This document shows, piece by piece, positions 22,149-30,207 of a DNA stretch of 50,270 nt. The DNA is from an uncultured Acidimicrobiales bacterium (GTDB taxonomy: Bacteria; Actinomycetota; Acidimicrobiia; Acidimicrobiales; SHLQ01). The position numbers and the translations under genes were made by a program. The DNA is taken from positions 1 to 50,270 of the forward strand of contig CALHTF010000108.1 in assembly GCA_938038815.1 (NCBI GenBank), written 5' to 3'. The number at the start of each line of letters is the position of its first letter. The stretch's first letter is position 1. The notes under the pieces are model-generated. The model made no database searches. It saw nothing but the letters and a program-made list of their open reading frames with translations, and had not been told where the DNA came from.

Positions 22149-24872
22149 GTGACCAACACCGTTCCCCACGATTCCTCACCCGAAACCCGACACGATCTCC
22201 TGCGAGTCGACATTCGCCGGCTGTCGACCCAGCTCGGCGACTCGATCAGCCGCAACGTTGGACCCGAGTTCCTCTCTCAAGTCGAACAAGTGCGCACCTT
22301 GGCCCGCAGCTTCCGCTCGGGCGACGAGCAGGCCGGCGATCAACTCACCGCGGCCATCGGCGATGCCTCCGCTGTCGAGGCGATCATCCTGGTCCGGGCG
22401 TTCACCATCTACTTTCACCTCGCCAACGTCGCCGAGCAGGTTCACCGGGTTGAGGCACTGCGACTCGAAACCGAAGAGTCCGGCCAATTGTTCGACACCT
22501 TCGCCAAGATCGAAGCGGCCGGCGTCGACACCGAATTGCTCGCCAAGCGCCTTGGCAGTGTCGAGTATCGCCCGGTGTTCACCGCCCACCCCACCGAAGC
22601 GTCGCGCCGAACCGTGCTCGAGAAGCGAGCGGAGATCGCCGAACTGCTCTCCCAGCGCATCAACGCCACCACGCCCCAGAAGACCCGGATCGATCGCCGG
22701 ACCGGCGAGATCATCGACCTGCTGTGGGTGTCGGACGAGCTTCGTCAGGTGAAACCCACACCCGTCGACGAGGCTCGCTCGATCATCTTTTACGTCGAGC
22801 GTCTGGTCGAGTCGGCCCTCCCGGCCTTCTGGGACGACCTCGACCATTGTGCCGATAGCCGAGGAATTTCGCTCGACGAGTCACGGCCGCCGATCCGTTT
22901 CGGCAACTGGGTGGGCGGCGACCGCGACGGTAACCCCTTTGTGACCCCGGCCGTCACTGACGAGGTCCTCACCCTGCAACGCCAGCGGGCGCTGCGCCTG
23001 CTTCGCACCGCGGTGCAAGGCTTGGCCGGCGACCTCAGCGTGTCGGGCACCATCCGGCCCGTCACCCCCGAGTTCGGCGAGTGGTTAGAGGAGGCCGCGG
23101 CGAAGCATCCGGCATTGATGGCTGGTATCTCGCCACTGATCAGCGACGAGCCGTACCGCATCGCAGCGACGGTGATCGACGATCGGCTCGCCCGCACCGA
23201 ACGCGACCGCGACGGCGGCTACGCCAGTGCCGACGATTTTCGCTCCGACCTCGACCAACTGCACGCCTCGTTGATGGCCACCGGCAGCAACCTGATCGCC
23301 GATGGCGCGCTGCGCCGGGTGCGCCAACTCGCTGCCACCATCGGGTTCCACCTCGCCACCCTCGACATTCGCCAACACGCTCGTCATCACCATGCGGCAC
23401 TCGGCGAGCTCTTCGAGTCGATCGGCACGCCGTACCCCGACGACCGCCCCGAACGGGTGGCCCTGCTCGAAGCCGAACTCGCCACCAACCGACCCTTTGC
23501 TCCGGCGGGGGTCCCCGAGCTCGGCGGCCAGCCCCTCGAATTGTTCACCATGCTGCGCCGCCAGATGGATCGCCTTGGCGACCACATCGTCGAGAGCTAC
23601 ATCGTGTCGATGACCACCGGGCCCGACGATCTGTTGGCGCCGGTCCTGTTGGCCCGAGAAGTGGGCCTCATCGATCTCGGCCGCGACATCGCCCGCATCG
23701 GGTTTGTGCCGTTGTTCGAGACCATCGACGATCTCCGTTCACTGGGCACCGTCATGCGGCAACTGCTCGACAACCCGCAGTACCGAAAGATCGTCGACCT
23801 GCGGGGCGGCGTGCAAGAGATCATGGTGGGCTACTCCGACTCCAACAAGGATGGCGGCATCTCGACCTCCCAGTGGGAGATCCACAAGGCGCTACGCACC
23901 GTGCGCGAACTCGCCGCCGAGTACGACATCGAGGTCCCGGTGTTCCACGGCCGAGGCGGAACCGTTGGCCGTGGTGGCGGACCCACTCACGACGCCATCC
24001 TCGCCCAACCGTCGGGAGTTATCACTGGTCTTATGAAAACCACCGAGCAGGGCGAAGTCATCGCCGATAAGTACAGCCGACCCCGCTTGGCTCGCCGCAA
24101 CCTCGACCTCGCCTATTCGGCCATGCTCGAACACACGCTGATCCACACCGAGTCCCGCATCGGTGACGAAGCGCGTGAGCGCTGGTCGGCGATCATGGAG
24201 AACGTATCGACCTCGGCGTATAGCGCCTACCGCGGGTTGATCGAAGACCCGAGTCTGGTCGACTACTTCACCACCTCTACCCCGGTCGAGGAGCTCGGCC
24301 GGCTCAACATCGGCTCGCGTCCGGCTCGCCGGCAAGGCGCCATGTCGGGCATCGACGACCTGCGGGCCATCCCGTGGGTGTTCGGCTGGACACAGAGTCG
24401 CCAGATCGTTCCGGGCTGGTTCGGGGTTGGTAGTGGCCTTCGCTCGGCCATCGAGGCGGGCGACGGCGACGAACTGCGCCAGATGTTCGAAAAGTGGCGG
24501 TTCTTCCGCACGTTCTTGTCGAACGTCGAAATGACGTTAAGTAAGACCGACCTCGGGATTTCTCGGGCGTATGTAGAAGCGCTCGTACCCGAAGAACACC
24601 GACACGTGTTCGCCTTGGTCGAAGCCGAGCACGCCCGCACGGTCGAAGCGATCGGCGAGGTTACCGGCTCGGGCCTGCTGGCCGATCTACCGGTACTCCG
24701 CCAAACCCTCGAAGTACGCGACATCTACCTCGACCCGCTCAACGTCCTGCAGATCGACCTACTTCGCAGCTACCGCAACACCGACGGCGAATCCCCCGAA
24801 GCCCGCCGTATTCGCCGAGCGCTGCTACTAAGCATCAACGGCGTAGCCGCTGGCCTACGAAACACCGGCTAG
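22149..24872 (+). CDS. ppc: phosphoenolpyruvate carboxylase
   Basis: The 907-residue protein has the full length of bacterial PEPC (about 880-930). It starts at GTG 22149. Catalytic signatures are all present: FTAHPTEASRR with the essential histidine, GNWVGGDRDGNPFVT, MVGYSDSNKDGGISTS, FHGRGGTVGRGGGP and the C-terminal RNTG end. It adds bicarbonate to PEP to give oxaloacetate, refilling the TCA cycle. It stands alone between divergent and convergent neighbours, so it appears to be its own transcription unit, with the 22044-22088 hairpin just upstream. Nothing ties it directly to purine breakdown except its position between the two BMP transporters. Confidence 0.96.
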   Translation: MTNTVPHDSSPETRHDLLRVDIRRLSTQLGDSISRNVGPEFLSQVEQVRTLARSFRSGDEQAGDQLTAAIGDASAVEAIILVRAFTIYFHLANVAEQVHRVEALRLETEESGQLFDTFAKIEAAGVDTELLAKRLGSVEYRPVFTAHPTEASRRTVLEKRAEIAELLSQRINATTPQKTRIDRRTGEIIDLLWVSDELRQVKPTPVDEARSIIFYVERLVESALPAFWDDLDHCADSRGISLDESRPPIRFGNWVGGDRDGNPFVTPAVTDEVLTLQRQRALRLLRTAVQGLAGDLSVSGTIRPVTPEFGEWLEEAAAKHPALMAGISPLISDEPYRIAATVIDDRLARTERDRDGGYASADDFRSDLDQLHASLMATGSNLIADGALRRVRQLAATIGFHLATLDIRQHARHHHAALGELFESIGTPYPDDRPERVALLEAELATNRPFAPAGVPELGGQPLELFTMLRRQMDRLGDHIVESYIVSMTTGPDDLLAPVLLAREVGLIDLGRDIARIGFVPLFETIDDLRSLGTVMRQLLDNPQYRKIVDLRGGVQEIMVGYSDSNKDGGISTSQWEIHKALRTVRELAAEYDIEVPVFHGRGGTVGRGGGPTHDAILAQPSGVITGLMKTTEQGEVIADKYSRPRLARRNLDLAYSAMLEHTLIHTESRIGDEARERWSAIMENVSTSAYSAYRGLIEDPSLVDYFTTSTPVEELGRLNIGSRPARRQGAMSGIDDLRAIPWVFGWTQSRQIVPGWFGVGSGLRSAIEAGDGDELRQMFEKWRFFRTFLSNVEMTLSKTDLGISRAYVEALVPEEHRHVFALVEAEHARTVEAIGEVTGSGLLADLPVLRQTLEVRDIYLDPLNVLQIDLLRSYRNTDGESPEARRIRRALLLSINGVAAGLRNTG

Positions 24873-24911
24873 GTACGTCGGGGCCAGGCCCTTGTGTCCA
24901 AACGTGCATTT

Positions 24912-24926
24912 CGGGGCCAGGCCCCG
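24912..24926. repeat. perfect palindrome CGGGGCC-A-GGCCCCG with a half copy upstream
   Basis: The 15-nt palindrome has 7-bp arms around a single A. A shorter version (GGGGCCAGGCCC) lies at 24880-24891. Both share the core GCCAGGC with the 13-bp tandem repeat at 24997. They lie in the gap between the convergent ppc and queF genes. Confidence 0.55.
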
Positions 24927-24996
24927 ATTCCCACACACCGCGCGATTCACGCGTCCGCAAGCCGGTTTTGCCCTAGAATCCCACGCTAAGCGTTCG

Positions 24997-25060
24997 GTGC
25001 CAGGCTCCAGTGCCAGGCTCCAGTGCCAGGCTCCAGTGCCAGGCTCCAGTGCCAGGCTCC
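24997..25060. repeat. 13-bp tandem repeat, five copies
   Basis: The unit GTGCCAGGCTCCA is repeated exactly four times with a fifth copy lacking the last base, with no errors. The array ends on the first base of the queF stop codon (25060-25062). It fills the space between the ppc and queF 3' ends. The perfect identity suggests recent expansion. It is not a CRISPR, since the units are adjacent without spacers. Confidence 0.85.
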
Positions 25061-25434
25061 TACCCGGCGGTGGCGGTTACGTCGGTGACTATTCCGCCTC
25101 GAACTTGTTGGCGGAGTTCTACCGTTACTGTCGTCTGGACTGCCTCGGCAAGGTGCGATGCGACCGCCGGGGCGAGGTGCTCGGCGAAGATGCCTTGGCC
25201 GTCGAAGGTCCGCAGGTAGAGCTTGAGCGACTTGGTTTCGATGCACCGCTCTTTCGGCTGGTACCGGATGACCACTTCGTAGAAGTCGGGTTGGTCGGTC
25301 ATCGGACAGACCGCAGTCAGCTCGTTCGAGGTGAACACCACCTCGTCCACGGCGCCTTGCAGAGCGAACGTATCGATCTGGGTCGACGGTTCGGCCGGCC
25401 GACCGAGTACGGGTTCGGGGGAATCAGAAGTCAC
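25060..25434 (-). CDS. queF: NADPH-dependent 7-cyano-7-deazaguanine (preQ0) reductase, short type
   Basis: This 124-residue protein is the unimodular QueF type. Key residues are visible: SNELTAVCPMTDQPDFYEV with the nucleophilic Cys and the following Asp, and ETKSLKLYLRTF. It reduces preQ0 to preQ1 in queuosine biosynthesis. The start is GTG 25434, since longer readings pass into the permease gene. It begins 26 nt after the stop of the last permease of BMP system 2 in the same direction, so it is probably in that operon. No other queuosine genes are in the window. Placement behind a purine-type importer may mean that a 7-deazapurine is one of the imported compounds; this is speculative. Confidence 0.88.
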   Translation of the reverse strand: MTSDSPEPVLGRPAEPSTQIDTFALQGAVDEVVFTSNELTAVCPMTDQPDFYEVVIRYQPKERCIETKSLKLYLRTFDGQGIFAEHLAPAVASHLAEAVQTTVTVELRQQVRGGIVTDVTATAG

Positions 25435-25460
25435 GGCCGCGATGGTACCGCTAGTCCCAC

Positions 25461-26393
25461 TTACCGTTCTTCTCGGCGATAGGTGCTGCCCAGGGCAGCA
25501 GGGGCGGCGCTCGGGCGGTTTCGGGACCTGATCGACAGAGCGATCATCGCCGCGATCGTCAGCACGTACGGCAACATCGACAACAGGATTGGGCTGATCT
25601 CGACCCCGAACGTTTGCAGTCGCGGCTCGAGCGCCAACAGGCCGCCGAACAACAGGGCACCAACCCCGACCCGGCCCGGCTTCCACGCACCGAAGATCAC
25701 CAAGGCCAACGCAATCCAGCCGCGACCCGCGGTGGTGCCTTCGCTCCACCCTGGGGCCAGCGACATGGTCAGGTAGGCCCCAGACATTCCGGCCAACGCG
25801 CCGCCGATCGCCACGGCGATGAGTCGGGTGAGGACAACCGGCGAACCAGCGGAGTCGGCCGCTGAGGCGCTCTCCCCCACCGCTCGTAGCACGAGGCCAA
25901 TACGGGTTCGGGTGAGCACGAACCAGGTGATGATGCCGAGGGCTAGGGCGAGCCACGGAATGATCGACTGACCAAAGATGAACTCGCCGATCCACGGGAT
26001 GTCGTTGAGCGGCCCGAGGTTCAGTGCTTCGAATCGGGCGCCGGGCGCCTGCGATACATAGTCCTTGCCCAAAAACGCCGACACCCCGACGCCGAGGATC
26101 GTCAGGGCCAACCCGCTGACCACCTGATCGGCACCCAGGACCACCGCAACCAAGCCGTGAATCGAGGCAAACAATGCGCCGACCATGATGGCGACCAGCA
26201 GCGCCAGCCATGGGTTACCGGTTTCGACCCCGACCCAAAAGGCGGCCACCCCGCCCATGGCCATCATGCCTTCGACGCCGAGGTTCAGTACACCGGATTT
26301 CTCGGCGATGAGCTCGCCTAACGCCGCCAAGTACAGCAGCGTGCCGAACTCGATGACCGAAAGGAAAAGCCCGATGAGCGTTTCTTCGTTCAC
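25461..26393 (-). CDS. BMP-type ABC transporter permease 2, system 2
   Basis: This 310-residue membrane protein is of the YufQ/NupQ type: LIAEKSGVLNLGVEGMMAMG, GADQVVSGLALTILG, RIGLVLRAVGESASAADSAG (ATPase-contact loop) and RGWIALALVIFGAWKPGRVG. GTG 26393 overlaps the stop of the other permease as GTGA, which fixes the start. It is more like its counterpart at 17374 in layout than in detail, so the two systems are not recent copies of each other. Confidence 0.9.
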   Translation of the reverse strand: MNEETLIGLFLSVIEFGTLLYLAALGELIAEKSGVLNLGVEGMMAMGGVAAFWVGVETGNPWLALLVAIMVGALFASIHGLVAVVLGADQVVSGLALTILGVGVSAFLGKDYVSQAPGARFEALNLGPLNDIPWIGEFIFGQSIIPWLALALGIITWFVLTRTRIGLVLRAVGESASAADSAGSPVVLTRLIAVAIGGALAGMSGAYLTMSLAPGWSEGTTAGRGWIALALVIFGAWKPGRVGVGALLFGGLLALEPRLQTFGVEISPILLSMLPYVLTIAAMIALSIRSRNRPSAAPAALGSTYRREER

Positions 26394-27472
26394 GCGGTCA
26401 CCGCCTGGGCCGCCGACCGGCGGGTCAGTTTGTAGTTGGTGAACACGGCTGCGGCGAGGGCACCGAACAGGATCAAGGCTTGCAGCGTGTTGGCGACCGA
26501 GGCCGGAACACCGAGTGTTTGGATCCGGAGTCCGCCAACCTGCACGGCACCGAAGGCGACGGCCACCGCGGCCACACCCGAGGGCCGCATGAGGGCAAGC
26601 GCTGCGACGATGATGCCGGCGAAGCCCCAACCGTTCGCGACGCCTTCGACCAATCGACTCGGACTGCTCGACGAACCCATAAGCACGAGGCCGCCGCCCA
26701 GGCCAGCGATCGTCCCCGACAGCACCAAGACGGTGAAGATCTTCTTCTTGAGCGATATGCCGGCGTATTTGGCGGCGCTTTCCGACGACCCGGCGACCCG
26801 GAGTTCGTAGCCCCAGGCACTGCGAGAGGCGTAGACGCCAAAGACCAACAGCACGGCGGCGGCGATGAGCACCGCGATCGATGCTCGATCAAACAGGGTC
26901 GGCAACACCGACTGCTCGGGCAAGGCCGGTGCCTGCGGGAAATTAAACGAATCCGGATCTTTCCACGGCCCGTTCACCAGGTACCGGACCGCCCGCAGAG
27001 CAATCTCGTTCAGCATCAAGGTGGTGATGATCTCGTTCACACCGAGCTGCGCCCGAGCGATCGCCGGACCAAACGCCAAGAGTCCGCCAAAGATCGCCGC
27101 CGCAAAGAGCATGAGGGGGATGAGGGCCGGGCCAGCGAGGTCGGGTCCGAGGCGAGCGACCCACGCCGCCCCCATCGCGCCGGCGATGATCTGGCCTTCG
27201 GCACCGATGTTCCAGAGTCCCATCGACCCGGCGACCGCTACCGCGAGGCCGGCCAGACCGAGCGGTACAGCTCGGGTGAGGGTGGTCGAGATGCCTTGCG
27301 ACGACCCAAACGCCGCGCTGAACATTTTGGCGTAGATATCGAGGGGGTTCTGGTCGACCATCAACAAAAGCAGCGCCCCGATGAGCAGCGCGACAAGTAA
27401 GCCGACGATGAACGCCCGAATCTGACCGCCCGGCAGTGGGGTTTCGCGCTTTTGTAGTCGGAAGCCAAACAT
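26390..27472 (-). CDS. BMP-type ABC transporter permease 1, system 2
   Basis: The 360-residue YufP/NupP-type membrane protein has GLWNIGAEGQIIAGAM and GVNEIITTLMLNEIAL. WGYELRVAGSSESAAKYAGI serves as the ATPase-contact loop. Its ATG overlaps the ATPase stop by one base (TGATG). It forms the transmembrane pair with the downstream permease. Confidence 0.9.
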   Translation of the reverse strand: MFGFRLQKRETPLPGGQIRAFIVGLLVALLIGALLLLMVDQNPLDIYAKMFSAAFGSSQGISTTLTRAVPLGLAGLAVAVAGSMGLWNIGAEGQIIAGAMGAAWVARLGPDLAGPALIPLMLFAAAIFGGLLAFGPAIARAQLGVNEIITTLMLNEIALRAVRYLVNGPWKDPDSFNFPQAPALPEQSVLPTLFDRASIAVLIAAAVLLVFGVYASRSAWGYELRVAGSSESAAKYAGISLKKKIFTVLVLSGTIAGLGGGLVLMGSSSSPSRLVEGVANGWGFAGIIVAALALMRPSGVAAVAVAFGAVQVGGLRIQTLGVPASVANTLQALILFGALAAAVFTNYKLTRRSAAQAVTA

Positions 27473-28977
27473 CAGTGAGCCCCCGCCATCGCTGCGCCGA
27501 CCTCGGCCCGACTGGTGGTGTCGGGGTCGAACTCGGCGACGATCTCGCCTTCGTGCATCACGAGCAGTCGGTCGCTTAGGGCCAGCAGTTCCTCGAGGTC
27601 TTCCGAGATCAGTAACACGCCAAGGCCGGCTTGAGACTGCTCAACGATGATCTGCTGGATCGCCGCGACACCCTGTACATCGAGGCCCCGGGTGGGCTGG
27701 GCGGCCACCAACACCTTGGGGTCATCGGCCAGTTCGCGACCGACGAGTAGCCGCTGGAGGTTGCCACCCGACAGCGCACCGATGGGGGCGTCGAACTTAC
27801 CCACCTTGACCTTGTACTCGGCGGCCAGATCTTCGCACATGGTCTGGGTTGCGGAGCGGTCGATAAAGGGCCCTTTGGTCATCGAACGGTACGACCGCAT
27901 CATGGCGTTTTCGACCACGTTTAGGCGCGGCGCCAAGCCGACACCCAATCGATCTTCGGGCACGTACGCCAGACCAGCAGCGTTACGGGCCTTGGGAGTG
28001 GCGCCTTCGATCGACGAACCACCGAGCGAGATCGTTCCCGACTCGAGGGATTCGAGACCGGCGATCGCGTCGGCCAACGGCCGTTGCCCGTTGCCAGCCA
28101 CGCCAGCGATGCCGACGATCTCACCCTTGCCGACGGTGAGCGATACGTCGGCCACCGTGGCGATGCCGTGCAGGTCGCGGACCGCAGCGTTGCGAACCTC
28201 AAGCACCGGCTCGGCCACCGGCGACGTGCGAGTGCGCCGCACCGAGACTTCGGTGGCCTCCCCCACCATCAGTTCGGCCAGACGGGCAGCGTCGAGTTCC
28301 TCCACGGGCAGCGACGACGCGACCGTCGCTCCGCCGCGCAGCACCGTGGCTTCGTCGCAGAACTCGGTCACTTCGTCGAGCTTGTGGCTGATGAAGATGA
28401 TCGCCCGACCGTCGTTGGCCATCGCGGTGACCACTCGCCCGAGTTCGGTCGCTTCGCTGGGAGTCAGCACTGCGGTTGGCTCGTCGAGGATGAGCACCTT
28501 GGCGTCTTGCCACAGCGCTTTGAGAATCTCGACCCGCTGGCGTTCGCCCATCGACAAGCGCCACACCTCACGACTCGGGTCGGTCGCCAGGCCGAACCGG
28601 TCGGCCAACTCGGCCACCGAGTCTTCGATCGACCGCTTGGCGATGATCGACGGCGAACCGGCGAGCGCAACGTTCTCGGCCACGGTGAAGGTCGGGATGA
28701 GTCGGAACTCTTGGTGCACCATCACTACGCCGGCCTTGATGGCCTGGGCGGGTTTGGTGAAGCTCATCTGCTGACCGGCGAGCGAGACCGTGCCTTCGTC
28801 GGGTTGATACACCCCGGCCAACACGTTCATCAGTGTTGTCTTGCCGGCTCCGTTTTCGCCGAGCACGGCGTGTACCGATCCGGGGCGAACCATGAGGTTC
28901 GCCCCGGCATTGGCAATAACTCCTGGAAACCGCTTCCAGATATCGACCAACTCAGCCGCTGGTGTTTGGTTATCCAT
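27472..28977 (-). CDS. BMP-type ABC transporter ATPase (two ABC domains), system 2
   Basis: This 501-residue tandem ATPase starts at ATG 28977, 28 nt after the binding-protein stop. Domain 1 has GENGAGKTT (about 40-48), LSMGERQRVEILKAL and VLILDEPTAVLT. Domain 2 has the degenerate GVAGNGQRPL loop, LSGGNLQRLLVGRELADDP and AAQPTRGLDVQG. This matches the NupO/YufO group that drives uptake of nucleosides and related solutes. Confidence 0.9.
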   Translation of the reverse strand: MDNQTPAAELVDIWKRFPGVIANAGANLMVRPGSVHAVLGENGAGKTTLMNVLAGVYQPDEGTVSLAGQQMSFTKPAQAIKAGVVMVHQEFRLIPTFTVAENVALAGSPSIIAKRSIEDSVAELADRFGLATDPSREVWRLSMGERQRVEILKALWQDAKVLILDEPTAVLTPSEATELGRVVTAMANDGRAIIFISHKLDEVTEFCDEATVLRGGATVASSLPVEELDAARLAELMVGEATEVSVRRTRTSPVAEPVLEVRNAAVRDLHGIATVADVSLTVGKGEIVGIAGVAGNGQRPLADAIAGLESLESGTISLGGSSIEGATPKARNAAGLAYVPEDRLGVGLAPRLNVVENAMMRSYRSMTKGPFIDRSATQTMCEDLAAEYKVKVGKFDAPIGALSGGNLQRLLVGRELADDPKVLVAAQPTRGLDVQGVAAIQQIIVEQSQAGLGVLLISEDLEELLALSDRLLVMHEGEIVAEFDPDTTSRAEVGAAMAGAH

Positions 28978-29005
28978 CGCGAGCTTCGTTGACCGGAGAG
29001 CGGGA

Positions 29006-30076
29006 TTAGCCGTCGGTCGAACCGATAACACCCTCGACGAACCAGCTCATGCCGAGCAGGTCACCGTCGGTGAGGCCGGAATAGACGGTTCCGTCTTGGC
29101 CGGTGATATCGCCGTCGAACACGTCGAAGTCACCGTTGATGAGGCCGTCCTTGGCTTCCTTCATCTCACCGGCAACCGGCGAGCTATCGGGAATAGCAAT
29201 GTCGACAACACCGTCGGCCATACCGCCCCACCAGGACTCAGGCTTGTAGTTACCGTCTTTGGCGGCGTTGATGATGTCGCTGTAGCGCTCGGACCAGTCC
29301 CACACCGGAGCGGTGAGGTACGAGTCCACCTGGGAGCTCATGTCGGAGTGGTAACCAATGAAGGTTGCTCCAGCAGCGGTTGCAACCTCGCCGGTTGCGG
29401 TCGAGTCCTGGTGCATGGTGAGCACGTCGGCGCCGGCATCGATCAGGGCTTGAGCAGCCGAACCTTCAACACCGGGGTCGAACCAGGTGCTGGTCCAGTT
29501 GACTTCAACCTCAACGTCGGGGTTGATCTTTTGGGCGCCCAAGGTGAAGGCGTTGATGCCGCGGATGACCTCGGGGATCGGGAACGCAGCGACGTAACCG
29601 ATCTTGTTGGTTTCGGTGGCGGCACCGGCAGCCATACCAGCGACGTAACGCGGCTGGTACATGCGGCCGAAGGTGTTACCGAAGTTGGTGTCGTTCATCT
29701 TGAAGCCCGAGATGTGCTCGAAGACCACGTCGGGGTTGTCGGCGGCGAACTGCTCGGTGGCGTCCATGTAGCCAAACGAGGTGGTGAAGATGACGTTGTA
29801 GCCATCGTCGATGAACTGCTGTACCGCGTTGTCGAACTCGGCACCGCCCTCAGGGATTGCCTCGACGAACGCGGTGGGAACACCCGTTGCTGCTTCGGCG
29901 GCCTTACGACCTTCGTCGTGCATGAAGTTCCAGCCAGCATCGCCGACCGGGGCCACCATCACGAAGGCGGCCTTGGTGTCGCCGGCGTCGCCGGATCCAC
30001 CGTCGCTACCACACGCTGCGGCGAGCAGCGAGAACATCGCGAGGAGCGCAAAGAACGCTCGAGTACTTTTCTTCAT
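29006..30076 (-). CDS. BMP-family substrate-binding lipoprotein, system 2
   Basis: The 356-residue protein starts at ATG 30076 with a strong GGAGGG ribosome-binding site about 7 nt before. The signal MKKSTRAFFALLAMFSLLAA ends in AAC, a lipobox. The mature BMP/Med domain shows DAGWNFMHDEGRKAAE, YNVIFTTSFGYMDAT, YVAGMAAGAATETNKIGYVA and a run of aromatic residues (SWWGG) near the end. Aromatics in BMP proteins stack on purine or similar rings. It leads its operon and diverges from the 8-oxoguanine deaminase gene, so transporter and deaminases probably share a control region. Confidence 0.9.
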   Translation of the reverse strand: MKKSTRAFFALLAMFSLLAAACGSDGGSGDAGDTKAAFVMVAPVGDAGWNFMHDEGRKAAEAATGVPTAFVEAIPEGGAEFDNAVQQFIDDGYNVIFTTSFGYMDATEQFAADNPDVVFEHISGFKMNDTNFGNTFGRMYQPRYVAGMAAGAATETNKIGYVAAFPIPEVIRGINAFTLGAQKINPDVEVEVNWTSTWFDPGVEGSAAQALIDAGADVLTMHQDSTATGEVATAAGATFIGYHSDMSSQVDSYLTAPVWDWSERYSDIINAAKDGNYKPESWWGGMADGVVDIAIPDSSPVAGEMKEAKDGLINGDFDVFDGDITGQDGTVYSGLTDGDLLGMSWFVEGVIGSTDG

Positions 30077-30207
30077 TTGGAACCCTCCATGGTCCGGTAG
30101 CCGCAACTGTGGGCTTGCGACGTCGCGAAACTAGACCAAATCGTTTTGTCGCGCCGAGGTGGCCGCAGTCGCGCAAATGACCGCTGTTTCGGGCATCCTG
30201 GGAGGTC
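30077..30207. promoter_or_regulatory. divergent promoter region with GCGACGTCGC palindrome
   Basis: This 131-nt gap separates the BMP system 2 operon (minus) and 8-oxoguanine deaminase (plus). It contains a perfect 10-bp palindrome at 30117-30126. It extends loosely on both sides and is a candidate operator. The TTTACA-type site of the other operon was not found here. Confidence 0.4.

Noticed and set aside
24997-25060. 13-bp repeats as a CRISPR array
   Set aside because: Units are directly adjacent without spacers and too short, and no cas genes are present.
24892-25482. Plus-strand open frame running through the tandem repeat and queF
   Set aside because: It is antisense to queF, which has clear catalytic motifs. 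The frame has no recognisable domain.
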